Shown one piece after another: positions 42,898-50,847 of a stretch of 64,000 bases of DNA. Each line of letters opens with the position of its first letter. The first letter of the stretch is position 1. Source of the stretch: Pseudomonadota bacterium. GTDB taxonomy: Bacteria > Desulfobacterota > Syntrophobacteria > Syntrophobacterales > Syntrophobacteraceae. The notes under the pieces are model-generated. The model was given only the letters and a program-made list of their open reading frames with translations. It did not search any database and was not told where the DNA came from. Made by a program: the position numbers and the translations under genes. Location of the stretch: assembly GCA_023416335.1 (NCBI GenBank), contig JAEZHY010000113.1, positions 1 to 64,000 on the forward strand, given 5' to 3'.

Positions 42898-45777
42898 TTA
42901 GACGATTTCGTCGAGGATTCCCTCGATTTCGGCAAATACCTGTCTGGGAGTAAAATGCTTCACCCTTGCCGCTCCGCTTGGGCAAAAAGCGGCGCAGCTT
43001 CCGCATCCCTTGCAGACGGCTTCGTTTACTTCGGAAATGCCCCGGCGCTCGTTGAACTCGATTGCCGAATACGCGCACAGTCCGATACATGTCCGGCAGC
43101 CCGCGCATACGTCGGGGTCGATCCATGATGCAACAGGGGAGACTTCGACCTTGCCCTTTGCTGCAAGTGCCAGCGCCTGGGCGGCCGCGCCCGAAGCATG
43201 CGAAACGGCGTCCGGAATGTCTCTGGGGCCCTGGCAGGTCCCAGCAAGGAAGATACCGTCGGTTGCGGTCGAAACCGGCCCCAGTTTCGGGTGTTCTTCC
43301 AGGAAAAAACCGTCGCCACCCTGGTTCACGCCAAAGACGCGGGCGACCTCGGGAGCGTTCTTACGCGGCTCGATCGCGGCGCACAGGATGACCATATCGA
43401 CAGGGACCCTCAACTGCCCCCCCATTAGGGTGTCTTCGCACGAAATGACCAGGCTGCGGTCACCGGATTGTGTTTTCTGCTCCGTGATCTCACCGGGCTT
43501 CCCGCGAACGAAGGTGACTCCTTCTTCCTGGATTCGCCAGTAGAACTCCTCGTAGCCTTTGCCAAAACACCGCAAATCCATGTAGAAGTTGAACACCGCC
43601 GTTTCGTGCCCGAGCTTTTCCTTTATCAGGTGCCCGTACTTGAGCGCGTACATGCAGCAGACGCGCGAGCAGTAGCGGTGATAATTCACGTCACGGCTGC
43701 CGACGCAGTGTATGATGCCGACACTCGAAGGCTTCTGCCCGTTCTTCATGAGTATCTGCCCGCCCGTGGGCCCGACGGCGTTGTTCAGACGTTCGAATTC
43801 GAGGGCCGTGTAAACCTCGTCATAGCGCCCGTACCCGTAGTTCCTGAGCGGGGTGGGGTCCAGGGTGTCGTAGCCGGTCGCGAGGATTATCGACCCTACC
43901 GGAATTTCGAGGTCTTCTCCCTGCATGGAATGATCGACCGCGGAGCGTTCACATGCGCGGACGCACTCCATGCACTCCGCGCAAACGCCGCAATTGAGGC
44001 ATCGGGCGGCCTCCGATACGGCTGCATCTTCAGATAGGGCGGGGATCTTTTCAGCGGCCGAACTCTTCGAGTACTTTACCCGCGAGCGGTCGAGTGAGAT
44101 TTTTTGCCCTTTTTCTTCAGTGCCTGCGACCGATTCGGGATCCTCGCCCCGGAGGTAAAGGTCGATCGACGTGACCGCCTTGTGTGCTCCGGCAATCGCT
44201 TCTATTACAGTTGACAGTCCGCTTACCGCATCGCCCGCGGCAAACACGTCGGGCGCGGACGTGCGGGCGGTGGCGTCATCGGCCGTTATTCTGCCGCGGG
44301 GGCCTGATTCAATTCCGGGGATCTCGAGTTTTGCCGTACCCTTCGATCCTATGGCCAGAAAAATGGCCCCGAATCCCTGTTGCCTGAGGTCGTTCAGAGT
44401 GAAGTCTCGGCCGAGCCGCTTCCCCGTTTCCACCTGAACCCCGTGCCGGAGTATATTCCTGATTTCCCGGTCCAGGACGTCGCGTGGGAGCCTCTGTTCG
44501 GGAATGCCGGTCCTTAGCATTCCGCCGAGATCGGAGAGGGCCTCTAAAATTGTGACTCCGTAGCCTTTGAGCCTGAGATAGTAAGCCGCTGTGAGCCCGG
44601 CAGGACCCGATCCGATTACTGCAACTTTCCCGGTTTTTTCTTCGATGAAGGGCAGGGGTATGTCTTCGAGATTGACCTTCTCGGCCGCAAACTTCTTGAG
44701 CAGCCGTATCGAGATCGCCGAATCCCGCTTCGACCTGAGGCATTCCGACTCGCAAAATGCGGGGCAGACGTGCCCGAGCACGCCCGGCAGCGGAACGCGC
44801 TCCATAATCAGTTGTACCGCTTCCCGATATTTCCCCTGGCCTACGAGCTGAACATAGCCCTGAACGTTTACGCCGGCAGGGCAGGTCGTGCGGCATGGCG
44901 CGGGATCTCTTTTATCGATCGCATAGGTAATCGGTACTGCCTGGGGAAAATACCGATAGACCGCTTTACGATTCGAGAGTTTCTCGTCAAATTCGTTGGG
45001 AACCGTTACCGGACATTGTTCGGCGCAAACGCCACAACCGGTGCACAGGTCTTCGCGGATGAAGCGGGGTTTTCTGTGGACGCGCACCTTGTAGTTGCCG
45101 ACAAAACCCTTCACCTCCTCCACTTCGCTGTATGAAAGCAGATCGATGTTGGGACTCTGGCTCACTGCGACGGTTTTGGGAGTCGATATGCAGGCGGCGC
45201 AGTCGAGAGTCGGAAAAGTCTTGTCGAACTGAACCATGTGGCCGCCGATCGAGGGGGCCTTTTCGACCAGGTGGACCTTGAAGCCGGCTTTCGCAATATC
45301 CAGGGATGCCTGGATTCCGGCAATGCCGGCGCCGACGACCAGGACGTCCGGATGCACGCTTACTTCCCGGCTGCTGAGTCCCTTGTGAAAGTTGACCCGA
45401 TTTATGGCGGCCGCGGCCAAGTTTTTCGCCTTTTGCGTCGCCTCGCGTGGGTCCGCTGTTATCCAGGAGCAGTGTTCCCGAATGCATGCCTGTTGAAAGT
45501 AGTAGGGATTGAGACCGGCCCGGCGGCATGCCGACTGGAAAGTCTTCTCATGCAACCTCGGTGAACAGGCGGCAACCACCACCCTGTTCAACCCCAGTTC
45601 GCGGATGTCCTTCTGGATCATCTCCTGACCCGGGTCGGAACACATGAACTTGTAGTCGCGTGCAACGACCACGTTCCTCAGAGAAGAAGCAAACTTAACG
45701 ACCTCTTCTACCGCAACCTTGCCGGCTATGTTCGACCCGCAGTGGCAAATGTAGAATCCTATTCGGGCAATCATCAT
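42898..45777 (-). CDS. hdrA: HdrA-like protein with inserted GltD-like flavoprotein domain lacking the NAD(P)H fold
   Basis: 959 residues. N-terminal HdrA region has YICHCGSN (about 9-16), FAD fold GAGIAG (149-154), the DCAACISTPK loop, and a [4Fe-4S] site near 245-255. A GltD/NfnB-like domain is inserted (about 288-620): CRTTCPAGVNVQGY, two cysteine motifs, FAD fold GSGPAG (389-394) and FAAGDAVSG. The part between LEIPGIE (490) and SGPRGRITAD, which in GltD holds a second Rossmann fold for NADPH, is absent. HdrA then resumes (CVGSRDV, CSRVCC) and ends in two ferredoxin sites (C891-C901 and C922-C932). First gene of the hdrA-mvhD-fdhB-hdrA run; the second ATG (45,774) has GAGGT at better spacing. 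Confidence 0.93.
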   Translation of the reverse strand: MMIARIGFYICHCGSNIAGKVAVEEVVKFASSLRNVVVARDYKFMCSDPGQEMIQKDIRELGLNRVVVAACSPRLHEKTFQSACRRAGLNPYYFQQACIREHCSWITADPREATQKAKNLAAAAINRVNFHKGLSSREVSVHPDVLVVGAGIAGIQASLDIAKAGFKVHLVEKAPSIGGHMVQFDKTFPTLDCAACISTPKTVAVSQSPNIDLLSYSEVEEVKGFVGNYKVRVHRKPRFIREDLCTGCGVCAEQCPVTVPNEFDEKLSNRKAVYRYFPQAVPITYAIDKRDPAPCRTTCPAGVNVQGYVQLVGQGKYREAVQLIMERVPLPGVLGHVCPAFCESECLRSKRDSAISIRLLKKFAAEKVNLEDIPLPFIEEKTGKVAVIGSGPAGLTAAYYLRLKGYGVTILEALSDLGGMLRTGIPEQRLPRDVLDREIRNILRHGVQVETGKRLGRDFTLNDLRQQGFGAIFLAIGSKGTAKLEIPGIESGPRGRITADDATARTSAPDVFAAGDAVSGLSTVIEAIAGAHKAVTSIDLYLRGEDPESVAGTEEKGQKISLDRSRVKYSKSSAAEKIPALSEDAAVSEAARCLNCGVCAECMECVRACERSAVDHSMQGEDLEIPVGSIILATGYDTLDPTPLRNYGYGRYDEVYTALEFERLNNAVGPTGGQILMKNGQKPSSVGIIHCVGSRDVNYHRYCSRVCCMYALKYGHLIKEKLGHETAVFNFYMDLRCFGKGYEEFYWRIQEEGVTFVRGKPGEITEQKTQSGDRSLVISCEDTLMGGQLRVPVDMVILCAAIEPRKNAPEVARVFGVNQGGDGFFLEEHPKLGPVSTATDGIFLAGTCQGPRDIPDAVSHASGAAAQALALAAKGKVEVSPVASWIDPDVCAGCRTCIGLCAYSAIEFNERRGISEVNEAVCKGCGSCAAFCPSGAARVKHFTPRQVFAEIEGILDEIV

Positions 45778-45817
45778 GCGACCTCGAAGGTATTTGAGAC
45801 AATCAGTCCCGACATGG

Positions 45818-46012
45818 TCATTTCGGCGTTCCCCTGTCCTCTGTTTCCTGGTTCCACGCTATCCTCATTGCTTTGTCGAACGGGCATTCGGCACAGTCAA
45901 AATCTCGCTCGCACAGCTTGAAGTTGACCACCTTGGCCTTCATCCAGACGCATTCCCGTTCACCCGAATCGAACACGTCCGATTTTTTTTCTTTTGGGTG
46001 CCGACTCTGCAT
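45818..46012 (-). CDS. Small CPFD-motif cysteine protein
   Basis: 64-residue protein with ECVWMKAKVVNFKLC followed by ERDFDCAECPFDKAMR. This closely resembles the leader segment of GcvH-like proteins of sulfate reducers and syntrophs, where 'CPFD' precedes a lipoyl domain. No lipoyl domain follows here, so the protein is either a free-standing version or a truncated one. Four cysteines could bind an iron-sulfur cluster or zinc. It is 40 bp upstream of hdrA and probably co-transcribed. The start codon is not well supported: no strong ribosome-binding site precedes the ATG. Confidence 0.6.
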   Translation of the reverse strand: MQSRHPKEKKSDVFDSGERECVWMKAKVVNFKLCERDFDCAECPFDKAMRIAWNQETEDRGTPK

Positions 46013-46088
46013 GACAACGACAGCTCATTGGTTTGCTTTCAGTGTTTTCGTGCTGAAGCCCGGACTCAGGAAACAGGCGGCCAAATGA

Positions 46089-46122
46089 GTGACCGGAAAA
46101 CCTGATGGACATTTCCCGTCAC
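46089..46122. terminator. Hairpin between the two small cysteine-protein genes
   Basis: GTGACCGGAAA pairs with TTTCCCGTCAC (one mismatch) across a 12-base loop. It lies 8 bp after the stop of the zinc-ribbon gene at 46,130 on the minus strand. A T-tract is lacking, so termination may be partial and the downstream CPFD and Hdr genes may be read from this transcript. Confidence 0.4.
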
Positions 46123-46129
46123 CGATTTA

Positions 46130-46381
46130 TCAATTGCTCCCTTCCGCCTGTTCCTTGAGATCCTGATATCTTTGCGTCTCGCTGAAACGAAATGATTCCG
46201 CTCTTTTCACATCATCGTCTGTGAGGTGGATCCTCCCGCACGCCGGGCAGCGCAGCTCCCTGCTCTCAATGCTGAGCCTGGCAGCAAGTTGATCGACCGT
46301 CATGTGCGGAATTTGCCCACAGACCGTATCGACCGTTTCCGCTTTTATGCCGTGTTTCTTCCTTGCTTTATCGATGTCCAT
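46130..46381 (-). CDS. Small zinc-ribbon protein, unknown function
   Basis: 83-residue protein starting MDIDKARKKHGIKAETVDTV. It has one CPACGRIHLTDDD half-ribbon and a second lone cysteine (VCGQIPH); zinc or cluster binding is possible with a partner. The ribosome-binding site GAGGAGAG is good. It is the farthest-upstream gene of the Hdr block and reads toward it. I do not recognise the family; a regulator or small cysteine partner is possible. Confidence 0.7.
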   Translation of the reverse strand: MDIDKARKKHGIKAETVDTVCGQIPHMTVDQLAARLSIESRELRCPACGRIHLTDDDVKRAESFRFSETQRYQDLKEQAEGSN

Positions 46382-46734
46382 GGTTGCTCTCCTCTGGATG
46401 TAGTCGCATCAGGCAAATTCCAGGAAAAAGCGTTGTCCAATAATGGCGGTTGTCCGCCGGATTCTGAGCCGATGAGAACCAGGTTGAAGCAGGTGCGCTG
46501 TCGAGTGTCGGCAAGAGAAGAAGAGTCGGAATGGCGCTGTGTGCCGCTGACTGGAATAGGCAAGAGACATGCCGGCACTTTTGTTTGCTTGCGGGGTGGT
46601 GTGCCCGGGCCGGTTTTGGGTCGTAACCGGACAGAGTCCGCAGGCTTCGAAGTGGTGGAGTTTATGTATAGATTTTGAACAGCGTGATCAAAGTTTAATC
46701 ACAACCACAAAATTCCTGGGGCAGCAAAGCCGCA

Positions 46735-47075
46735 ACCAAAATACAAAAACAAAACTCTTAACCACGAAATACACGAAAATCACGAAAGAAAACAATAGGA
46801 TAAGGTCGTAGGATGGGTGGAGCGGAGAGACTGTGTCGTGATGTCGATGAAAACCAGCCCAATTCCGGTCGGTTACGACACAGTCCAGGAGCGCAACCCA
46901 TCGTTTTTGGATGAGCCATAGGTACGAAATTCACGAAAGTGCCGTTCAGTTCCCCTCAGCTTAAAGTGCGCCTAAGAGGTTGATGTCAAACGATTTACAG
47001 ACCAGCAGGCGTGGAAATCTTGCTCAAAAAACAAGAAAATGCCTGATAGTAGTACGAAAATCACGAAAGAAAACA
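46735..47075. repeat. Long inverted repeat, right arm of the Usp-kinase-Hdr block
   Basis: Positions about 46,780-47,065 are the inverted counterpart of 33,205-33,480. Landmarks include 'gataaggtcgtaggatgggt', 'agcgcaacccatcgtttttg', 'gaaagtgccgttc', and 'gcgcctaagaggttgatgtc'. It starts with 'aaccacgaaatacacgaaaa'. The gap 46,382-46,734 before it has no supportable gene. Confidence 0.85.
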
Positions 47076-47152
47076 ATGGCACAAGATCGTGGGCAACTTA
47101 AGGGCCTGCGGCGCGGCACCCCCATTGAGAGACGGGCACCAACCGGAAAGAG

Positions 47153-47362
47153 CCGTAGGATAGGTGGGAGCGGAGCGGGAACTCATCGTTTTTTGAGGAT
47201 CCTTCCCCTCTCAGCTGCCGGGAAGCTTATAGACTGTCGAATACGACTTCTTTTTCCGTGTGGCGAGTTTCCGGTGTTTCCAGGCACCGACTTATGCCTC
47301 TCCGGTCAATCATTCCGGGGCGTTCCAAAAAGCGATGGGTTGTCACCCATCCTTGTATGATT
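47153..47362. repeat. Inverted repeat, left arm flanking the kinase/NtrC pair
   Basis: This module begins 'gccgtaggataggtgggagc' and ends 'cgatgggttgtcacccatcc', so its ends are themselves inverted ('GGATGGGT'/'ACCCATCC'). The reverse complement of 50,645-50,847 matches nearly its whole length, including 'gtcgaatacgacttcttttt' and 'cttatgcctctccggtcaat'. No gene is visible in 47,363-47,662. Confidence 0.88.
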
Positions 47363-47662
47363 TTTTGTGTTTATAGTGTGGTTGTACCTCCGGCTATGGC
47401 AGACCGTCCCATCCTGCTACGCCCTTTCCTCAGCAGTTGACCAAAGGCCAGGAATTTCCCAAGGGAATGGGGACGTCTCGCGGGCTGTTTGCTCCAGGGC
47501 AAGTTTTGGTGTATAAAATGTTTACACTGCATTTGAATACATCCCGCTATCAAGGCCTTTCCAATTCCCAACTCCCCACGGCACTCACGATTTTTGCATC
47601 CGCTTTCGCTCTTCGGACCCGCATCTCTGTTTTGATGGAGTGCATTCTTGCGAAGGGACGGC

Positions 47663-49168
47663 ATGGAAAAGCAAATGAAGATCGCCATTATCGGAGGAGG
47701 CAAGCGGTGCAGGGCCTTTCTGGAAATGTTCGATGGCAGGCGGTTTCCTAAGCTGCGTGCCGAAATCGTTGCCGTTGCCGATCTCAATCCCGACGCCGTC
47801 GGCATACGGCTGGCCCGCGAAAAGAACATCCTGACGACCTCCGAATACAAAGACTTCTACAACATCAAAAATCTGGACCTGGTAATCGAACTGACGGGCA
47901 GGGAGGAACTGCTGGAGGATTTCCTCCGGAACAAACCGTCCAGGGTGCGAGTTCTTGAATCGGCGATCTCGAGGCTCTTTGGCGATATTCTGCGGCTCCG
48001 GGAGGAATATCTTTTCACGCAGCGTCAGATAAAGCTTGTCGAAGGCATTATGAACAGCCTTTTCATAAGCCTCCGGGACTGGATACTGGTAATGCAGCCG
48101 GATTTCAGATTGCTCGATGCCAATGAGGCCTTCCTGAAAGCCATTCGGATGGATAAAGAGGAGGTGATCGGCAGATTCTGCCATCATGCCGCTTTCGGGT
48201 CCGCATGCCGGTGCAGTGGAGAAAACTTCTCCTGCCCGGTTGCGCGATGCCTGGAAACCGGAACTATTGCGCACTCCATTCTCGAGCGGACCGGGCCGGA
48301 CGGTGCTGCCTGCTGCCACGAGATCACCGCTGTTCCCTGGAAAACCGCAGACGGACGGGTGGAACTGGTTGTCGAGTGCTTTCGGGACATTACCGATGAA
48401 CTCGAGAAGAAGGTCGAGCAGAAAGTATCGGCCCTGAAACGTGACCTTTCGCGGCTCATTCATGAAGAGAAGATGATCTCACTCGGCAAACTGGCCGCAA
48501 ACGCGGTTCACGAAATAAACAATCCCCTCTCCGGCATCAACGCACTTGCCCGACTCATGCAGCAGGAACTCCAGGCCGGGGAGTTCACGGATTCCGGAAA
48601 AGAAAAGTTTATCTATTATCTCGATCTTATCAGCACGGAATCCGCGCGGTGCAGTCGCATGGTCGGGGACCTGCTCAAGTTTTCCCGGCAATCCAGGGGT
48701 GTTCGGACTGTTTTCGACCTGAATGAGCTGATAGAGAAGACGATCGATTTTGTACGCTTTCGGCTGGATTCACAAAACATTCAAACCTATACCGAACTGG
48801 ACCGGGACCTGCCGGTAATGACTGCCGATGAAAGCCAGATCCAGCAGTGTCTTCTCAATCTCATCTTCAACGCAGTCGATGCCATGCCGGAAGGCGGCGA
48901 ACTTACCCTCAAAACTGCCCGGGAGCGGCACGAGTCCTTGATCCGGTTAGAGATTGCCGATACGGGGACGGGTATTCCGGAGGATATCCTGCCGCTGATT
49001 TTTGAGCCGTTCTTTTCCACCAAGAGCCGGGATCGAGGCGTGGGGCTCGGACTTTCGGTCGTGTACGGCATAGTCAAAGAGAATGGCGGCTCGATTTACG
49101 CAAAAAGCGAAAAAGGAGCGGGGGCGCGCTTCATCCTCAAATTCCCTGTGAGCTGTCCGGTAAATTAA
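47663..49168 (+). CDS. Histidine kinase with N-terminal Rossmann (NAD-binding-like) domain and PAS
   Basis: 501-residue cytoplasmic kinase with no membrane segment. Residues about 5-110 form a GFO/IDH-type Rossmann fold: IAIIGGGKRCRAFLEMF carries the glycine loop, and AVADLNPDA has the acidic residue at the end of strand 2 expected for NAD(H). A PAS domain follows (about 127-245) with a cysteine-rich insert (ACRCSGENFSCPVARC). The phospho-histidine is H283 in NAVHEINNPLS, and the ATPase domain has NLIFNAVDAM, DTGTGIPE, and GVGLGLSVV. It likely senses cofactor or redox state and acts on the adjacent NtrC-type regulator. Start chosen at ATG 47,663 after AAGGGA; a TTG at 47,648 is in frame. Confidence 0.9.
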   Translation: MEKQMKIAIIGGGKRCRAFLEMFDGRRFPKLRAEIVAVADLNPDAVGIRLAREKNILTTSEYKDFYNIKNLDLVIELTGREELLEDFLRNKPSRVRVLESAISRLFGDILRLREEYLFTQRQIKLVEGIMNSLFISLRDWILVMQPDFRLLDANEAFLKAIRMDKEEVIGRFCHHAAFGSACRCSGENFSCPVARCLETGTIAHSILERTGPDGAACCHEITAVPWKTADGRVELVVECFRDITDELEKKVEQKVSALKRDLSRLIHEEKMISLGKLAANAVHEINNPLSGINALARLMQQELQAGEFTDSGKEKFIYYLDLISTESARCSRMVGDLLKFSRQSRGVRTVFDLNELIEKTIDFVRFRLDSQNIQTYTELDRDLPVMTADESQIQQCLLNLIFNAVDAMPEGGELTLKTARERHESLIRLEIADTGTGIPEDILPLIFEPFFSTKSRDRGVGLGLSVVYGIVKENGGSIYAKSEKGAGARFILKFPVSCPVN

Positions 49169-49182
49169 GAGAGGACCCTTTC

Positions 49183-50532
49183 ATGTACGAGAAGGTCAGG
49201 ATACTGATTGTGGACGATGAATTGATCGTCCGGGAATCCCTTGTCGGCTGGTTGTCGAGGGCAGGACACGAGGTGCACGCCGCATCGGGAGGCAATCAGG
49301 CCCTGGAGATGATGACGCGGCACGAATACGACCTGATCTTCCTGGACATAAAGATGCCCGACCTGAACGGGCTCGATGTGCTCAAACAGGTGAAGATGAT
49401 CTATCCCCACATCCTGGTCGTGATGATAACCGCATTCGGCTCGGTCAAGACCGCGATAGAGGCGATGAAGAGCGGGGCGGACGATTTCCTGATCAAGCCG
49501 TTCGATCCTGAAGGGCTGAAGCTGCTTGTGGAAAAGCTCCTCAAGCAAAAAAGGCTTGTGGATGAAAATCTGTCCCTGCGGAGCCGGCTTGGCGACGATT
49601 CCCGCTACCAGGACCTGATCGGTACATCGGTCAGCATGAGAAGGCTGTTTTCATTCATCGATCAGGTAGCCGGGGTCGATTCGCCCATCCTGCTCCAGGG
49701 CGAGACCGGGACGGGCAAGGAACTGGCGGCAAAAGCCATCCATGCGCGAAGCAACCGCAGATATGGTCCTTTTGTTGCCATAAACTGCGGCGCCTTCACG
49801 GAGACCCTTCTGGAGAGCGAACTTTTCGGCCACGAGGCGGGGTCGTTTACCGGGGCGACCCGAACTCAGAAAGGCCGCCTTGAAATGGCCAGGGGCGGGA
49901 CCCTGTTCCTTGACGAAATCGGTGAAATTCCTTTCAAAATGCAGGTCGATCTTCTGCGTGTACTGCAGGAGAAGACCTTCCACAGGGTGGGTGGAAACCG
50001 GGACATCACCGTTGATTTCCGGCTAATTTCCGCAACACATCAGGATTTGCTGAAGAAAGTGGCCAAAGAAGAGTTCCGCCGTGATTTCTATTTCAGGCTG
50101 AACGTGATCGAGATAGAAGTCCCGCCGCTGAGAAGCCGCAAGGAGGACATCCCTCTCCTTGCCGGCCATTTCCTGCAGAAATTCATCCGCGAGACCGGCA
50201 AGCAGGTAAAAGGCATTCGGGACGGGGCAATGATACTGCTGCAATCCTACGATTGGCCCGGGAACGTGCGCGAGTTGGAAAACACGATCGAACGCGCCGT
50301 CGTTCTCGCCAGGAAGCCGCATCTCAACAAGGATGATTTCGCTTTTCTTTTCAGAGTTCCGGAAGAAAACGTCGTCCCGGTTTCCATGCGCGAGGTGGAA
50401 AAAAATCACATCCGGCGGATTCTCGACCTCTGCCGCTGGAATATTTCGAGGGCGTCGGCACTTTTGGAAATGAATCGGATAACCCTGTACAACAAAATCA
50501 AGAAATACGACCTGAAGCCGGAGGAGCAATAG
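49183..50532 (+). CDS. NtrC-family sigma-54-dependent response regulator
   Basis: 449 residues in three parts. Receiver (about 1-125): VDDELI, phospho-acceptor D55 in [24 protein letters not shown]+ domain (about 140-370): Walker [11 protein letters not shown], the sigma-54 contact loop as GSFTGA in [11 protein letters not shown], Walker [12 protein letters not shown]. The C-terminal Fis-type HTH (about 405-445) has [20 protein letters not shown]. It opens sigma-54 promoters after phosphorylation, presumably by the upstream kinase (14-bp gap). GAGGA precedes the ATG. The hydrogenase promoter at 10.5 kb is a possible target, but there is no evidence linking them. Confidence 0.95.
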   Translation: MYEKVRILIVDDELIVRESLVGWLSRAGHEVHAASGGNQALEMMTRHEYDLIFLDIKMPDLNGLDVLKQVKMIYPHILVVMITAFGSVKTAIEAMKSGADDFLIKPFDPEGLKLLVEKLLKQKRLVDENLSLRSRLGDDSRYQDLIGTSVSMRRLFSFIDQVAGVDSPILLQGETGTGKELAAKAIHARSNRRYGPFVAINCGAFTETLLESELFGHEAGSFTGATRTQKGRLEMARGGTLFLDEIGEIPFKMQVDLLRVLQEKTFHRVGGNRDITVDFRLISATHQDLLKKVAKEEFRRDFYFRLNVIEIEVPPLRSRKEDIPLLAGHFLQKFIRETGKQVKGIRDGAMILLQSYDWPGNVRELENTIERAVVLARKPHLNKDDFAFLFRVPEENVVPVSMREVEKNHIRRILDLCRWNISRASALLEMNRITLYNKIKKYDLKPEEQ

Positions 50533-50644
50533 GGAACAAAGTGGAAGCCGGGCTTCCAGGCACAGTTCCCACGGCGGAGGGACTGGTTCCTGTTTCCTCT
50601 TTCGGTTTGGGCCCCCGGTTTGAAGCAACAGCACGGGGTGGGCG

Positions 50645-50847
50645 TAGGATGGGTGACAACCCATCGCTTTTCGGAACGCCCGGGAATGATTGACCGGAGA
50701 GGCATAAGGCGGTGCCTGGCAACACGGGAAAGTCGTCATACGGAAAAAGAAGTCGTATTCGACAGGCCTTGAGCTTCCCGGCGACTGAGAAGGAAACGAG
50801 CCTAAAAGCGATGGGTTCCCGCTCCGCTCCCACCCATCCTACGGCCT
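50645..50847. repeat. Inverted repeat, right arm flanking the kinase/NtrC pair
   Basis: The module begins 'gcgtaggatgggtgacaacc' and ends 'cgctcccacccatcctacgg'. It is the inverted copy of 47,153-47,362, with about 85-90% identity by eye. Its end overlaps the stop region of the next minus-strand kinase gene by a few bases (stop at 50,839), so the repeat supplies that gene's last codons. Confidence 0.88.

Noticed and set aside
33205..47075. A complete transposon carrying the Hdr block
   Set aside because: No transposase or integrase gene lies in or next to the block, and no target-site duplication was visible; only inverted repeats can be claimed.
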